In this document: positions 8,239-16,393 of the stretch, piece by piece
Layout: each line of letters begins with the position of its first letter
Numbering within the stretch: the first letter of the stretch is position 1
Virus record (IMG/VR): IMGVR_UViG_3300033146_000494
Span: 1-36,914 of that record
Source: a virus
Direction: 5' to 3' (one strand)
DNA length: 36,914 nucleotides
The notes under the pieces: model-generated
Databases searched by the model: none
Told to the model about the DNA's origin: nothing
The model's input: only the letters and a program-made list of their open reading frames with translations
Program-made: the position numbers and the translations under genes

Positions 8239-8634
8239 ATGGGTAAGAGAGCTATGATAGATACTACAGCGATTTATGTATTATTAGTAAGTTCTGTAGC
8301 GTGGTTCTTAGCCATTATAGATATAGATAAAGCTGGTATATTTGGTAGTATGCTTTATCTATTTGCACAGCACGAGCGTGGTAAGGCTTATGACTCCTTA
8401 GCATACTCTATACCAGTGCTAAGTCTTTTTGGTTATACTGGGAGTTGGGTAGTTACTCACATTATAGTAGTAGACTTCTACACTACCGCTAGTAGTGGTA
8501 TGACACAGTTTATGAGTGCTGTTTTCGGCTTTATAGCGTATGATGCTATTCTTATGATGGCTGGTAAAACCGAGTCTATGGTTAAAGCTATTACTGATAT
8601 GTTAGTACAAGCACTTAAAAGGAAGATAAAATGA
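8239..8634 (+). CDS. Multi-pass membrane protein, holin candidate
   Basis: 131 residues with about three or four hydrophobic segments: residues about 9-28 (IYVLLVSSVAWFLAIIDI), 52-77 (around SIPVLSLFGYTGSWVVTHII) and 93-112 (MSAVFGFIAYDAILMMAG), then a basic C-terminus ending KRKIK. It opens the lysis cassette, overlaps the next membrane protein by ATGA and lies upstream of spanins and amidase. Size, topology and location fit a holin that permeabilises the inner membrane, but the neighbour is an equal candidate. Confidence 0.6.
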   Translation: MGKRAMIDTTAIYVLLVSSVAWFLAIIDIDKAGIFGSMLYLFAQHERGKAYDSLAYSIPVLSLFGYTGSWVVTHIIVVDFYTTASSGMTQFMSAVFGFIAYDAILMMAGKTESMVKAITDMLVQALKRKIK

Positions 8635-8909
8635 CTATAAATCAATTTATGCTTGCAGTAATTCTCCTTATGTGTGAGATATTATTTGAGGCTTATATCT
8701 CACGCAAATCTGATGATTATAGCGTTAAGACACATATAAAATCTCATATATTGATGCTTATTATTAGTATTTGTTCTATGATGATTTACTTCCTATCGGG
8801 AGATTTTTATGTAATTATTATTATGTTTGTAGTATATATATGGCACCTTAATAAAGAAGCTAGGACTATGTGTAAGAAACCTTGTGAGTTGGCTTATTAT
8901 GGTAGATAG
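8631..8909 (+). CDS. Small membrane protein, holin or antiholin candidate
   Basis: 92 residues with three hydrophobic helices: about 5-23, 41-58 and 62-78, separated by a charged loop (SRKSDDYSVKTHIKSH) and followed by a basic, cysteine-containing tail. The start overlaps the previous gene as ATGA. Two adjacent membrane proteins before spanins suggest a holin with an antiholin partner, or one holin and one accessory membrane protein. The sequence alone does not say which. Confidence 0.55.
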   Translation: MTINQFMLAVILLMCEILFEAYISRKSDDYSVKTHIKSHILMLIISICSMMIYFLSGDFYVIIIMFVVYIWHLNKEARTMCKKPCELAYYGR

Positions 8910-9156
8910 AGTAATTTACATAAGCGGTGCAGTAGCCTTATTAGGTGTTATAGGTTATATTATCTTGCTAAAAAGTATTAACACTACTTTAACAGAAGAT
9001 AACACTAAGATTGAAGCTATTAGCCAAACTATCAAACACAACACTAAGGTAGAGCTGTTTGAGGATAAGTACTCTCGAACAACTGCTAATGAAACTAAGG
9101 AGGTGGTAAATGCTGAAGATTATAGTATCGGTATTAATACTATTATTATTTACTAA
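8899..9156 (+). CDS. i-spanin (Rz-like)
   Basis: 85 residues from ATG 8899; a GTG at 8884 would add five residues. It has one N-terminal transmembrane helix (about 4-24, YISGAVALLGVIGYIILL) followed by a charged, helical periplasmic part. The o-spanin gene starts inside it at 9110, the classic overlapping Rz/Rz1 arrangement. The product spans the inner membrane and pairs with the outer-membrane lipoprotein to fuse the two membranes at lysis. It is shorter than lambda Rz, and identification rests on topology and arrangement. Confidence 0.66.
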   Translation: MVDRVIYISGAVALLGVIGYIILLKSINTTLTEDNTKIEAISQTIKHNTKVELFEDKYSRTTANETKEVVNAEDYSIGINTIIIY

Positions 9157-9445
9157 CTGCTCTAGGGTACAACCAGCACCAATTAAGATGCCTTTATTAA
9201 GACCTATTAAAGTGACCATACCAAAACCCAATAGGCTTAAAGTAGATTTTGTAGTAGATGTTAACGGCTCTATCACACTAGATAGTAAAGTGTTTAAAGT
9301 GATTATAAAGAAATTAGGTGATAAGAATAGACTTATTTATAGGTTAGATAAATCTATAACTTATCTTAACTCTCAAATAAGAGATTACAATATATTAAGG
9401 ATTGATTATGAAAATAGCTTTAGTAGTGGGACACAGACAAAGTAA
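9110..9445 (+). CDS. o-spanin (Rz1-like lipoprotein)
   Basis: 111 residues, ATG 9110 preceded by the strong AAGGAGG. The N-terminus is a lipoprotein-type signal (MLKIIVSVLILLLFTNC), with C17 as the likely lipidated cysteine; the lipobox is not canonical. The following stretch is proline-rich (QPAPIKMPLLRPIKVTIPKP), typical of o-spanins, and a helical C-terminus follows. It overlaps the i-spanin gene by 47 nt in another frame and the amidase gene by 38 nt. Presence of an o-spanin implies a Gram-negative host. Confidence 0.72.
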   Translation: MLKIIVSVLILLLFTNCSRVQPAPIKMPLLRPIKVTIPKPNRLKVDFVVDVNGSITLDSKVFKVIIKKLGDKNRLIYRLDKSITYLNSQIRDYNILRIDYENSFSSGTQTK

Positions 9446-9935
9446 ACAAGGTGCTGAAGGGTCAGCAGGCATTAGTGAGTTTGAGTATTGGTCACAGTTT
9501 GCTAAGGATTTAGCAGATACTATTAATTCTCAACACGATGTTAAAGTTTATTTCAGACGCGATGAGGTTGGTTACTCAACTAATATGAAACTGCTACATA
9601 AGCAACTAGATGCTAATGCTATTGATGTAGCTATCGAACTTCATTTTAACGCTAGTACATCTAATGCTACTGGTTGTGAGGTACTTTACGCAACTCCTAA
9701 GGCTGAACAACTAGCAACAAGCTTGTATGACAATTTAGCAATACTGGGTAACACTAGAAGAGGTGTTAAGCACATTACACAGCAACAAAGAGGTTATAAA
9801 TTTTTAGCTGGTGGTAACTCTATTAACATCTTAACAGAGCCATTCTTCGCTACTGAACAGATTTCATTTATGTTTGGTACTACTGAATATCAGCTAATGC
9901 TTAGTGCCTATACTAAATTCATTCAGGAGCTGTGA
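9408..9935 (+). CDS. Endolysin, N-acetylmuramoyl-L-alanine amidase (Amidase_3 type)
   Basis: 175 residues from ATG 9408, chosen because AAGG lies seven bases upstream; a TTG two codons earlier is less likely. It cleaves the amide bond between MurNAc and the stem peptide. Zinc ligands and catalytic residues are visible: VVGH (H9), SEFEYW (E24/E26), IELHFNA (H79) and TEPFF (E144). The single domain fills the whole protein, with no signal peptide and no cell-wall-binding module. It is therefore holin-dependent, in keeping with the membrane proteins upstream. Confidence 0.9.
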   Translation: MKIALVVGHRQSKQGAEGSAGISEFEYWSQFAKDLADTINSQHDVKVYFRRDEVGYSTNMKLLHKQLDANAIDVAIELHFNASTSNATGCEVLYATPKAEQLATSLYDNLAILGNTRRGVKHITQQQRGYKFLAGGNSINILTEPFFATEQISFMFGTTEYQLMLSAYTKFIQEL

Positions 9936-10024
9936 TGTTTGTATTATGCCCTAAATGTGGTTACAGAACACTAGATGGTAAATGCCCGTGTAACTCTAAG
10001 AATAAATTAAAGGCTAAGAAATGA
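9935..10024 (+). CDS. 29-residue zinc-ribbon microprotein
   Basis: The ATG at 9935 shares its A with the amidase stop (TGATG), and the stop overlaps the next start as ATGA (10021-10024). The peptide begins MFVLCPKCGY and continues to KCPCNSKNK, so it has a CxxC and a CxC pair, enough for one zinc site, with a basic C-terminus. Tight coupling to both neighbours argues that it is a real gene. A role in binding DNA, RNA or protein is possible; nothing more can be said. Confidence 0.65.
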   Translation: MFVLCPKCGYRTLDGKCPCNSKNKLKAKK

Positions 10025-11619
10025 AAATAAACAACTGGGTTGGAGGTATGAACACATTAGTATCTCCTCACAATATACAACCTAGTGAGGGTATTGTTGT
10101 TGAAAACTCCCATATAAACACTACTTCTCTACGCTCCTTAAAGGGTAGAGAGTTTAATCGTGACCTTGAGGGTAACTATTTTAAGTATTTTAAAGCTGGT
10201 GATAGTGTTATTAGCTCTAGTCGTAAAGCCACTTTTGCTGAGTATAGAGATGTTATGTATATGCTAGATGGTAATGCCCCTACAAAAACACTAGCTGATG
10301 GGTCTACTTATCCTATAGGTATTACACCACCAAGCACTATATTATCTATAGAGTCAGATGATGAAGATGTTAACACCGTCCTACAGACAGTATTAGGAGA
10401 TGTTGATATAGATGAGGTTGTTCAAGCTCTTTTAGATGATACTATAGAACCCCCTAAGACACTTACTGGTACTTATAGATATGTATATACTTATTATAAT
10501 AAACCACATAACATCGAAAGTGTTCCTAGTAGACTTAGTAACAAGCTTGAAGTAGATAATGAGTCTATTAAGGTATCTGATATAGTCTTAAGTGATGACC
10601 CTCAGACTACTCATATTAGATTGTATCGAATTGGTGGTACATTAAATCAATATTCTTTAGTTGCTGAGTTGGATAATGTTTCTCAGCATTATGTAGATAG
10701 TGTTACTGATTGGGGTATTGCGGGTAGTTGGGTATTAGACTCCTTCCATAATTATAAGCCTTTAGGCAAGCTAGAAAATCTAACATTAACTTACTCTATG
10801 TTGTTTGGTAGTGTTGGTGATAAGTTGTATTACTCTATGAAAACCAAGCTTGAGTATTGGGATAAAACACACTTCATAGATTTTGATAGTGAAATCACAG
10901 GTATAGGGGCAACGCAGAATGGTATCTTAGTGTTTACTAAGTTCTCTACTTATGTGATTACTGGTAATGACCATACTACATTTAGTAAGTTTCTATTAAG
11001 TGATGAACAGGGGTGTATTAATCATCATACTATAGCTTATGTAGATAATACACTTATATGGGTATCTACTGATGGTGTGTGTTCATCTAACGGAGGTAAT
11101 ATTACATTAGTTACTAAGGAAAAACTTAGGGATTTTGATTTGGTAACTACCAATGCTGTGGTGTATGATAATGCCTACTATCTAACAACTGATAGCTCTA
11201 TGCTTGTTATTGATTTTAGCTTGGGTACTAACATTAGAACCATTAATTATCAAGGTTATATAGAGAGATTTAACGATGAGCTGTATATTGCTGAGAATAA
11301 TAAACTATATAAAATGTTCAGCGGTGAAAAACTTAGATTTACATTTAGAAGTGGGTTACTTACTTTTGATGGGTTGAGTGTATATAAGAACTTTAAGAAT
11401 GTGTTCATAGCTTATAGTGGTGATATTAAACTTAAGGTGTATCTATACTTATCTAAAGGTAGGACGCTAATCTTAGATAAGCAACTAGATAAATCTAAAA
11501 GATTTGAAGAGCTTAAGGTAAACTCAAATCTCTCAGGCTATGCTATCCAATATCTAGTTAGTGGTATAGGCAGTGTTAAAGAGATTGATATAGAGCAGGT
11601 AAGCAAATATGCGGACTAA
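10021..11619 (+). CDS. Tail nozzle / packaged-DNA stabilisation-like protein
   Basis: 532 residues. It begins MKINNWVGGMNTLVSPHNIQ, resembling podophage tail proteins that close the portal channel after packaging and form the nozzle (P22 gp10 type), and is rich in beta strands and tyrosine throughout with repeated short blades, as in a beta-propeller. Typical size for such proteins is 450-550 residues. It is downstream of the lysis cassette and upstream of ejection proteins, so it belongs to the tail module. Family assignment is by overall look and context, without a diagnostic motif. Confidence 0.55.
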   Translation: MKINNWVGGMNTLVSPHNIQPSEGIVVENSHINTTSLRSLKGREFNRDLEGNYFKYFKAGDSVISSSRKATFAEYRDVMYMLDGNAPTKTLADGSTYPIGITPPSTILSIESDDEDVNTVLQTVLGDVDIDEVVQALLDDTIEPPKTLTGTYRYVYTYYNKPHNIESVPSRLSNKLEVDNESIKVSDIVLSDDPQTTHIRLYRIGGTLNQYSLVAELDNVSQHYVDSVTDWGIAGSWVLDSFHNYKPLGKLENLTLTYSMLFGSVGDKLYYSMKTKLEYWDKTHFIDFDSEITGIGATQNGILVFTKFSTYVITGNDHTTFSKFLLSDEQGCINHHTIAYVDNTLIWVSTDGVCSSNGGNITLVTKEKLRDFDLVTTNAVVYDNAYYLTTDSSMLVIDFSLGTNIRTINYQGYIERFNDELYIAENNKLYKMFSGEKLRFTFRSGLLTFDGLSVYKNFKNVFIAYSGDIKLKVYLYLSKGRTLILDKQLDKSKRFEELKVNSNLSGYAIQYLVSGIGSVKEIDIEQVSKYAD

Positions 11620-12046
11620 CTCTTTTATAGCTGTACCAGCTAATGTTGATAATCCAGATGTATTAAAGAGATTTCTGAACTCTTTAATACTACACTTAGA
11701 TACAGCGTTTGGCAATAGAGGCAGTGGGGGGTTTGCTACTTCAGCAGATTACAACTCTACTGCTACTACTGTTGATGGTGTTGTTAAAGACCTTAATAAT
11801 ATGTCAAAGAACTACCTCAGAGCTGATGGTACTATACCAGCAGTAGATGCCCTTAGTTATGATAAGGCTCTGAAGTTTACTAAACAATTAGAAATTGTTA
11901 ATAAGGATTATGTAGATACTTTATATAAACCTCAACAAGCTCCTAGTAAAATTAATAGCTCTAGTAGTGACTCTGATATTAAGGCTAATGCTGATAAGAT
12001 TGATGAGATTATAGACCTATTAAAAAATGCCAAAATCTTTACATAA
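11609..12046 (+). CDS. Small tail-associated protein of unknown function
   Basis: 145 residues, overlapping the previous gene by 11 nt. The middle (NYLRADGTIPAVDALSYD, about 71-88; then VNKDYVDTLY) resembles segments of phage fibre and tail-attachment proteins, and the C-terminus is a charged helix after a serine-rich linker (SSSSDSD). It may join fibre proteins to the tail nozzle. It is the last gene before a short gap of about 50 bp. Confidence 0.55.
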   Translation: MRTNSFIAVPANVDNPDVLKRFLNSLILHLDTAFGNRGSGGFATSADYNSTATTVDGVVKDLNNMSKNYLRADGTIPAVDALSYDKALKFTKQLEIVNKDYVDTLYKPQQAPSKINSSSSDSDIKANADKIDEIIDLLKNAKIFT

Positions 12047-12097
12047 TTAATACCAATTTAAAGCCTTTAATGATATAATCTTATTAAAGGTGGTATT

Positions 12098-12475
12098 ATG
12101 GTAACTCAATGTGAATTAACTCCTCAAGGATTGGTAGAACATTATCAATCAGAAGATATATATCTCAGAGTCTTAAACATTAAACAAGGCAATTTAGTTA
12201 TAGGTGCTAAACACTTAACTACCCACTTAACAGTATTGCTAGAAGGGTCTATTAAAATATCTATAGGTGATGATACAAGAGAATTTAATGCCCCGCACAT
12301 ATTTGAGGCATTAGCAGGTTCTCGTAAAGTAGCTTATGCTATTACAAACTGTAAGATTATGAATATCTTACCCACACACCTAACAAACTTACAAGATATA
12401 GAGAAAGCTGTGGTAGATACTACTCTACCTAAGAATATAGAGGAACTAATAACACCAATTAAAAGGATATTATAA
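12098..12475 (+). CDS. Cupin-like protein encoded in the virion operon
   Basis: 125 residues with good SD (AAAGGTGG) before ATG 12098. The core reads like a one-domain cupin: GAKHLTTHLTVLLEGSIKIS (about 36-55), with histidines 39 and 43 and the turn G-S, followed by FNAPHIFEALAGSRKVAYAI (about 65-85). A small-molecule or metal-binding beta-barrel is inferred. Similar small proteins appear among podophage structural genes, but I know of no established function. The next gene starts within its stop (TAATG). Confidence 0.55.
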   Translation: MVTQCELTPQGLVEHYQSEDIYLRVLNIKQGNLVIGAKHLTTHLTVLLEGSIKISIGDDTREFNAPHIFEALAGSRKVAYAITNCKIMNILPTHLTNLQDIEKAVVDTTLPKNIEELITPIKRIL

Positions 12476-13068
12476 TGAGCTTTGGAGTGGTATCAGGAGC
12501 GGTTTCTGTAGGTAGTTCATTACTACAACTAGGCTCTACTAATAGAGCTAACAGAGAAGCAAGAAGATTACAGCAGACTCAACAAGAGTTTGATATGCAA
12601 CGCTATCAAGATTGGAAAGATATTTATGGACATCTGCAAGAAGATTTAGGCACATATTATGAAAACTTGACTGGAGAAACCTTAGTAGGTAAAGAGTTGG
12701 AAGAACTACAAAAATCTAGTCAAGAGTATCAAACTAAGATTGATGAAACATTAGCTAGTAGAGGATTAGAGGGTAGTGGACTAGAAGCACAACTAACAGC
12801 TGATAATATCTATAATACAGAAACTCAAAAAGCTCTATCACGCTCTACAGCAGACCAAAGAGCTAGGGACGAAAAGCAGAAATTCTTAAATATTGGATTA
12901 CAGCAAGAGGCTGGTATTGCTAACTCTATGAGAGCTGACTCAACATTAGGTTCACAAATTGCTAGTAATGCTGGTACACGGAGAACTAATATATTTAGAC
13001 GCTTAGAAGATGAGGTAACAGATATTATAGGAACTAAAAGAGATACAGACCTAGAGGATAGAAAATAA
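12475..13068 (+). CDS. Small internal virion / ejection protein (T7 gp14-like position)
   Basis: 197 residues. The N-terminus is a short hydrophobic and glycine/serine-rich segment (FGVVSGAVSVGSSLLQLG), followed by long alpha-helical, glutamine- and arginine-rich coiled-coil segments. It is the first of three helical proteins flanking the portal gene, the pattern of podophage ejection proteins that leave the capsid with DNA and form a channel through the envelope. The next gene starts at its stop (TAATG). Confidence 0.6.
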   Translation: MSFGVVSGAVSVGSSLLQLGSTNRANREARRLQQTQQEFDMQRYQDWKDIYGHLQEDLGTYYENLTGETLVGKELEELQKSSQEYQTKIDETLASRGLEGSGLEAQLTADNIYNTETQKALSRSTADQRARDEKQKFLNIGLQQEAGIANSMRADSTLGSQIASNAGTRRTNIFRRLEDEVTDIIGTKRDTDLEDRK

Positions 13069-14564
13069 TGCCCTATTTACAAGGATATACAGCTAGAACT
13101 AATAGAGATGCTAGCGATAGACAAGAAAGACAGATGCAACTTAACAACCTCATTAAAGGGTTTGAGTTAAATCAAGAGAGTGGTCAGTACGAAGCTAATG
13201 AGCGGGGTAGAAACGCTATGGCTGTTCAAAGTGAGAAAGTTAATCAAGAGCTTATGTATTTAAGAGAGCAGAATAAGCTTATAGGAGCTACTCTAAATGA
13301 GAAGAGTATGACAGAAGGAGTTACTGAGATGGTTAAAGGTAATATAGCTGATGGGTGGGAAACTATTAAGCGTAATAAACCTTTAGCAGATACTCTTAGA
13401 GCTAAGGGAGTACACTCAGTAGCTCCTGTTGATTGGGTTAATGATAAAGAGATGTACGAAAAAGTTGGTATTAATGTACCTACAGAAGTATTACAAGACC
13501 CTATAACTATGAAAGCTCTTAATAGTGCCTTTATGAAAGTGCAGGGAGCTGATGGTACTTGGAAACTAGCTGAAACTGCAAATCTTGCTAAGTCTACTGG
13601 GACTATGCAGTATATGAAGAGTGCTGATAGACAGGGTATGGCTGAGAGATTTAATCGTATTCACGATATTATTAAAGGGTATATACCTACCCCATTAGAA
13701 GAAGAGTATGGTAAAACTAGCCTTCGGGCAGGTATAGCTCAAAACTCTTTAAATGAGCTTAAAAGCTCTATAGATATTAATGCTTTAGCTGAGTGGGCTA
13801 CATTAAACCCTAACAAGACTGTAGATGATTATATAGCTGAACATAAGCAGACAGTAATAGACCCTACCAAGCAAGCTGAGATTGATGATTTATACATAGA
13901 TAAAGCTATCTCAGATAATGAAAAAGTTATTGTAGACTCCCTACCTACTATAAAACCTAAGGAGTACACTAGTGAAATGTATAGTGTTGTTAAGAGATTA
14001 GAGGCGTCTAATAAAAAACTAGGGCTTACTGCACAACCAGCTGAGATTAAGCAGGTTAGAGGTTATGTAAACTCTACTAGAAAGTTTAAGAAACTGGCTG
14101 AGGATATTAAGCATATCGATAGAGATGCATTTACAAAAGCTAGAAATGAATTACTCAGTATTAAAGGGCTATCTACTAGTCTTAGTGGTACAGCACAAGA
14201 GAAAGCAAAACAATTAGCTGATAGGGTAGCTTCTCTAACATTCAAGACTGAGCTTGGTGTAGCTATGAAAGAGTATGTGAAACTTATGTCAGGGGCTACA
14301 GTAACAGATAAAGAGTTTGGTGATTATATGAAGATGGTAGTAGGTGGTGAGTATTCTGATGGCTCTGTAGCATCAGTAGCTTTAGACTCATTCGCTAGCT
14401 CCTTAGAGAGCGGGCTTATGAACTCTTTAGAGGGTATTAGAACTACTAACCCTTGGTTCTATATGAATACAAAAAGTGCTTATGATAAGAGTATAAGCAC
14501 CTTAGGTAGTAGAAGTAAAGGTAAACAAGCTGATAAGAAACCACTAAGTGGATTTAAAGGATAA
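13068..14564 (+). CDS. Internal virion / ejection protein
   Basis: 498 residues, almost entirely helical and charged, with no recognised enzymatic domain. Long stretches rich in K, E, A and L (for example around 330-400) suggest coiled coils. It ends with a basic tail (RSKGKQADKKPLSGFKG) and abuts the portal gene two bases downstream. Context indicates a capsid-internal protein that enters the host at infection. Function is inferred. Confidence 0.6.
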   Translation: MPYLQGYTARTNRDASDRQERQMQLNNLIKGFELNQESGQYEANERGRNAMAVQSEKVNQELMYLREQNKLIGATLNEKSMTEGVTEMVKGNIADGWETIKRNKPLADTLRAKGVHSVAPVDWVNDKEMYEKVGINVPTEVLQDPITMKALNSAFMKVQGADGTWKLAETANLAKSTGTMQYMKSADRQGMAERFNRIHDIIKGYIPTPLEEEYGKTSLRAGIAQNSLNELKSSIDINALAEWATLNPNKTVDDYIAEHKQTVIDPTKQAEIDDLYIDKAISDNEKVIVDSLPTIKPKEYTSEMYSVVKRLEASNKKLGLTAQPAEIKQVRGYVNSTRKFKKLAEDIKHIDRDAFTKARNELLSIKGLSTSLSGTAQEKAKQLADRVASLTFKTELGVAMKEYVKLMSGATVTDKEFGDYMKMVVGGEYSDGSVASVALDSFASSLESGLMNSLEGIRTTNPWFYMNTKSAYDKSISTLGSRSKGKQADKKPLSGFKG

Positions 14565-14566
14565 TT

Positions 14567-16393
14567 ATGGTAGATATTAAACACTTACAAGATACTTTTA
14601 AGTATGGATATGACCAATATCTACCTAGTAGAATTAAAGCTCAGCGTATAGAGGATTTATTCCATAATAAACAATATACTCAAGACCAGCTAAATGCTAT
14701 TAGAGAGGTAGGTCAAAGTCCCGAAACTTTTAATGTTATTAGACTTTTTACTAGACAGCTACTAGGTTATTATAGTCAGGTTATTAATACAACTAAGGCT
14801 GTACCTAAACAACATCAGGATATAGCTGTGGCAGAACTTATGAGTGATATTATTAGCTATGTTGATAGAACTAATAACTTTTCAGAGATGGGAGATGCTA
14901 TTAAGCGTGATGGATTTATTAGCGGGTTATTTTGTATATATACCGATGTGGAGAATATATTAGATTATGAGGGTTACCCCAAAGTTGATAACTTTGGTAG
15001 ACCTTTATACAAGATTGTTAAAGAGCATATCCCTTCTTATCAGCTTGTATTAGACCCTATGAGTACTAAGTCTGATTACTCAGACGCTAGATTTATTCAT
15101 AGATTTAAATGGATACCTAGTGAGGTTGTCACTAAGCTCTTTGGTGAGGGTGTTATAGATAGATTAAATGCTTATCACAACCATTTAAATATAGAAGAGG
15201 GGGAATTTGAGTTTAGATTTGAGGATAGATTTCAAGGTAGATATAAAAACTTTGATAATTATCTAGTGGTTCACTCAGTAACAGAAGATGAGAAAGGTAA
15301 TATGTGGAGTACTTACTGGAGTGGTGATGAAATTTTAGATAGTAAGAAAGTAACTTATAAAGATGTCAAGTATCCTTATAGAGTTGTTAAGCTTCAAGAT
15401 ACTAACACAGCTGAGTATTATGGTATTTTTGAAGATATAGAACACCCACAAAATGCTATTAATCAAGCTATTCTACAGATACAGTTAGGGGTTAACAGTA
15501 ATAAGGTTATGGTTCAAGATGGAGCTGTAGATGATATATCAGAGTTTACTAAGGCATATTCTCGTGTTAATAGTGTAATACCAGTAAACTTTATAGATGG
15601 GGTCAGAGATATTAGTTCTCGTAATGATATTCAACAGCAGTATATCATTATTGACAGAGCGTTTGATAGAATACAGAGAATGTTAGGTATTAATGATAGC
15701 TTCCTAGGTAATGCTTTTGCTAGTGATAGTGGTAGGAAGGTTAAGCTTCAACAAGGCTCTACTATTATGGCGTTGAGATATATTGACACTAAACTTACTT
15801 TATTTTATAAGCTTAATGGTTGGGACACACTTAACTTAATTAAGCAGTATTTCAAGGCTAATCAACTACTTAGAATAGCTGATGAGGATAAAGGAGATAG
15901 ATGGGTAGAGCTTAATAAGCCTCTAATCAATCCAATATCTCAGCGACCTATTTATGATGAGATATTAGACCCAGCTAGTGGAGAGCCTATGAAAGATGAA
16001 TATGGTAATACATTAGTAGTACCTTTAAATGTTCCTTATACTGACCTAGAGTTTAGTGATTTGGATATAGAGATACAAACTGTTAGTTATAATGATGAAG
16101 ATGAGAAAAATCAAGTGCTTACTGAAACTATTCTGAATGGGGCTGTGGGTCAGATGCTAATGTCAGTAAACCCTAAGGGATATGCCCAAGTAGCTAGTAT
16201 GAACATTAGAACTATGAAAACTAGATACGCTAATGATATTGCTAAAATACTCGATGAAACAGCTCAAATGCTTACACCTCAACCGCAGATGCAAGATACA
16301 TTAGGTAGTGCTGGAGGTGCTAGTAGCCAAGTAGGCGGTCAGCCTAACACACAAACAACAACAGATAGTTTAAGTCAAGGAGCGTTACAATAA
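14567..16393 (+). CDS. Portal protein, P22-like
   Basis: 608 residues, within the usual range for podophage portals. Visible landmarks include an N-terminal helical region with SPETFNVIRLFTRQLLGYYSQ-type helices (about 45-65), a wing region with SYQLVLDPMSTKSDYSDARF (about 159-178), and FEDIEHPQNAINQAILQIQLG (about 286-306), typical of the crown and stem region. It ends in a glutamine- and glycine-rich tail. A dodecamer would form the DNA entry vertex. Its gene lies 12 kb from the terminase and is flanked by ejection proteins, an uncommon order. Confidence 0.85.
   Translation: MVDIKHLQDTFKYGYDQYLPSRIKAQRIEDLFHNKQYTQDQLNAIREVGQSPETFNVIRLFTRQLLGYYSQVINTTKAVPKQHQDIAVAELMSDIISYVDRTNNFSEMGDAIKRDGFISGLFCIYTDVENILDYEGYPKVDNFGRPLYKIVKEHIPSYQLVLDPMSTKSDYSDARFIHRFKWIPSEVVTKLFGEGVIDRLNAYHNHLNIEEGEFEFRFEDRFQGRYKNFDNYLVVHSVTEDEKGNMWSTYWSGDEILDSKKVTYKDVKYPYRVVKLQDTNTAEYYGIFEDIEHPQNAINQAILQIQLGVNSNKVMVQDGAVDDISEFTKAYSRVNSVIPVNFIDGVRDISSRNDIQQQYIIIDRAFDRIQRMLGINDSFLGNAFASDSGRKVKLQQGSTIMALRYIDTKLTLFYKLNGWDTLNLIKQYFKANQLLRIADEDKGDRWVELNKPLINPISQRPIYDEILDPASGEPMKDEYGNTLVVPLNVPYTDLEFSDLDIEIQTVSYNDEDEKNQVLTETILNGAVGQMLMSVNPKGYAQVASMNIRTMKTRYANDIAKILDETAQMLTPQPQMQDTLGSAGGASSQVGGQPNTQTTTDSLSQGALQ

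Noticed and set aside
12080-12092. TATAAT-like hexamer before the cupin-like gene as a promoter
   Set aside because: No -35 box. The gap is too short and AT-rich to judge.
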